Source of the DNA: an uncultured Ruminococcus sp. | GTDB taxonomy: Bacteria > Bacillota_A > Clostridia > Oscillospirales > Acutalibacteraceae | DNA: 5,604 nucleotides | Assembly: GCA_902798605.1 (NCBI GenBank) | Contig: CADBXH010000160.1 | Span: 1 to 5,604 of the forward strand | Direction of reading: 5' to 3' | Shown here: positions 5,408 to 5,604 of the stretch, piece by piece | Layout of the letters: every line of letters starts with the position of its first letter | Numbering within the stretch: position 1 is the first letter of the stretch | The notes under the pieces: model-generated | Told to the model about the DNA's origin: nothing | Databases searched by the model: none | What the model saw: only the letters and a program-made list of their open reading frames with translations | Translations under genes and position numbers: made by a program

Positions 5408-5604
5408 ATGACCACACTCGAAAACTTCTACTACGGCAACATCGCTTCGTATGAGTATGAAGCGGAACGCGGCAGTGAGTATGACGTAACCGCTAAGCTG
5501 GTAATTAGACACGAACAAGAACTGTCCGCTACTCTGACGGAGCAGCAAAAAGCTATACTCGAAAAAATCAAAGACAACCACACAGAGATAATGAACCTCG
5601 GCGA
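5408..5604 (+). CDS. DUF6809-like small protein, N-terminal part (cut by window edge)
   Basis: The frame runs open from the ATG at 5408 to the right edge, giving 65 complete codons. The start MTTLENFYYGNI and later GSEYDVTAKLVIRHEQELSA and LTEQQKAILEKIKDNHTEI match what I recall of DUF6809, a clostridial family of roughly 90-100 residues with an N-terminal L(E)xLYYGNI motif followed by a helical part. No biochemical role is known to me. There is no signal or membrane segment, so it should be cytoplasmic. The ATG fits the family's usual N-terminus; the ribosome site is poor (GGTGAG only 3 bases away, GGAAAG 12 bases away). The same frame is open back to 5273 without an ATG. It is divergent from the DUF218 gene. 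Genes of this family are often seen in accessory or mobile regions, which I state from memory only. Confidence 0.75.
   Translation, partial: MTTLENFYYGNIASYEYEAERGSEYDVTAKLVIRHEQELSATLTEQQKAILEKIKDNHTEIMNLG

Noticed and set aside
5198..5581. Minus-strand 127-codon open frame over the right-hand intergenic region and the DUF6809-like gene.
   Set aside because: It is antisense to the better-supported plus-strand gene, overlaps the DUF218 promoter and shows no family motif.

Overview
The window looks like part of a chromosome from an anaerobic Firmicute of the Clostridia, most likely a gut Ruminococcus or Oscillospiraceae relative. This is an inference from strong AGGAG/GAGG ribosome binding sites, sigma-A-like promoters with 17-bp spacers, clostridial signal peptides, a SpoIIE/RsbU-type phosphatase with a STAS protein, and a DUF6809-type gene, a family I know mainly from Clostridia. 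No rRNA, tRNA, CRISPR array, transposase or phage gene is visible.

Layout from left to right. (1) Positions 1-360, minus strand: the 5' part of an exported protein of unknown function, with its own promoter at 428-456. (2) Positions 614-910, minus: a single-domain STAS protein (anti-sigma factor antagonist type), with a terminator at 560-593. (3) Positions 1045-2628, plus: a membrane-anchored HAMP-PP2C (SpoIIE/RsbU) phosphatase, divergent from the STAS gene. The two promoters face away from each other across a near-perfect inverted repeat that carries both -35 elements. (4) Positions 2832-3398, plus: a lipoprotein with a low-complexity linker and one small C-terminal domain. A second copy of that domain lies just downstream in another frame (3376-3522), so the gene appears to have lost its end by an internal deletion. 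(5) An 18-bp perfect inverted repeat at 3577-3616 lies between convergent genes. (6) Positions 3745-5179, minus: a multi-pass membrane protein with a C-terminal YdcF/DUF218 domain, split in two overlapping frames by a probable frameshift near 4915. Its promoter is at 5216-5244. (7) From 5408 to the right edge, plus: the start of a DUF6809-like small protein.

The clearest functional unit is the phosphatase plus STAS pair. In known partner-switching systems a sensor phosphatase dephosphorylates the STAS protein, which then sequesters an anti-sigma kinase. Here the phosphatase has an extracytoplasmic sensor region, so an outside signal could be read into a switch, but no kinase or sigma factor lies in the window. 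The other genes are surface or membrane proteins with no evident link to it.

Two of the genes carry reading-frame breaks. The one in the lipoprotein is best explained by a real deletion of about 38 bp. The one in the YdcF-type gene could be a mutation or a sequencing error. I see no strong evidence for a wholly new system; the items most worth checking are the symmetric divergent promoter region and the broken tandem-domain lipoprotein.
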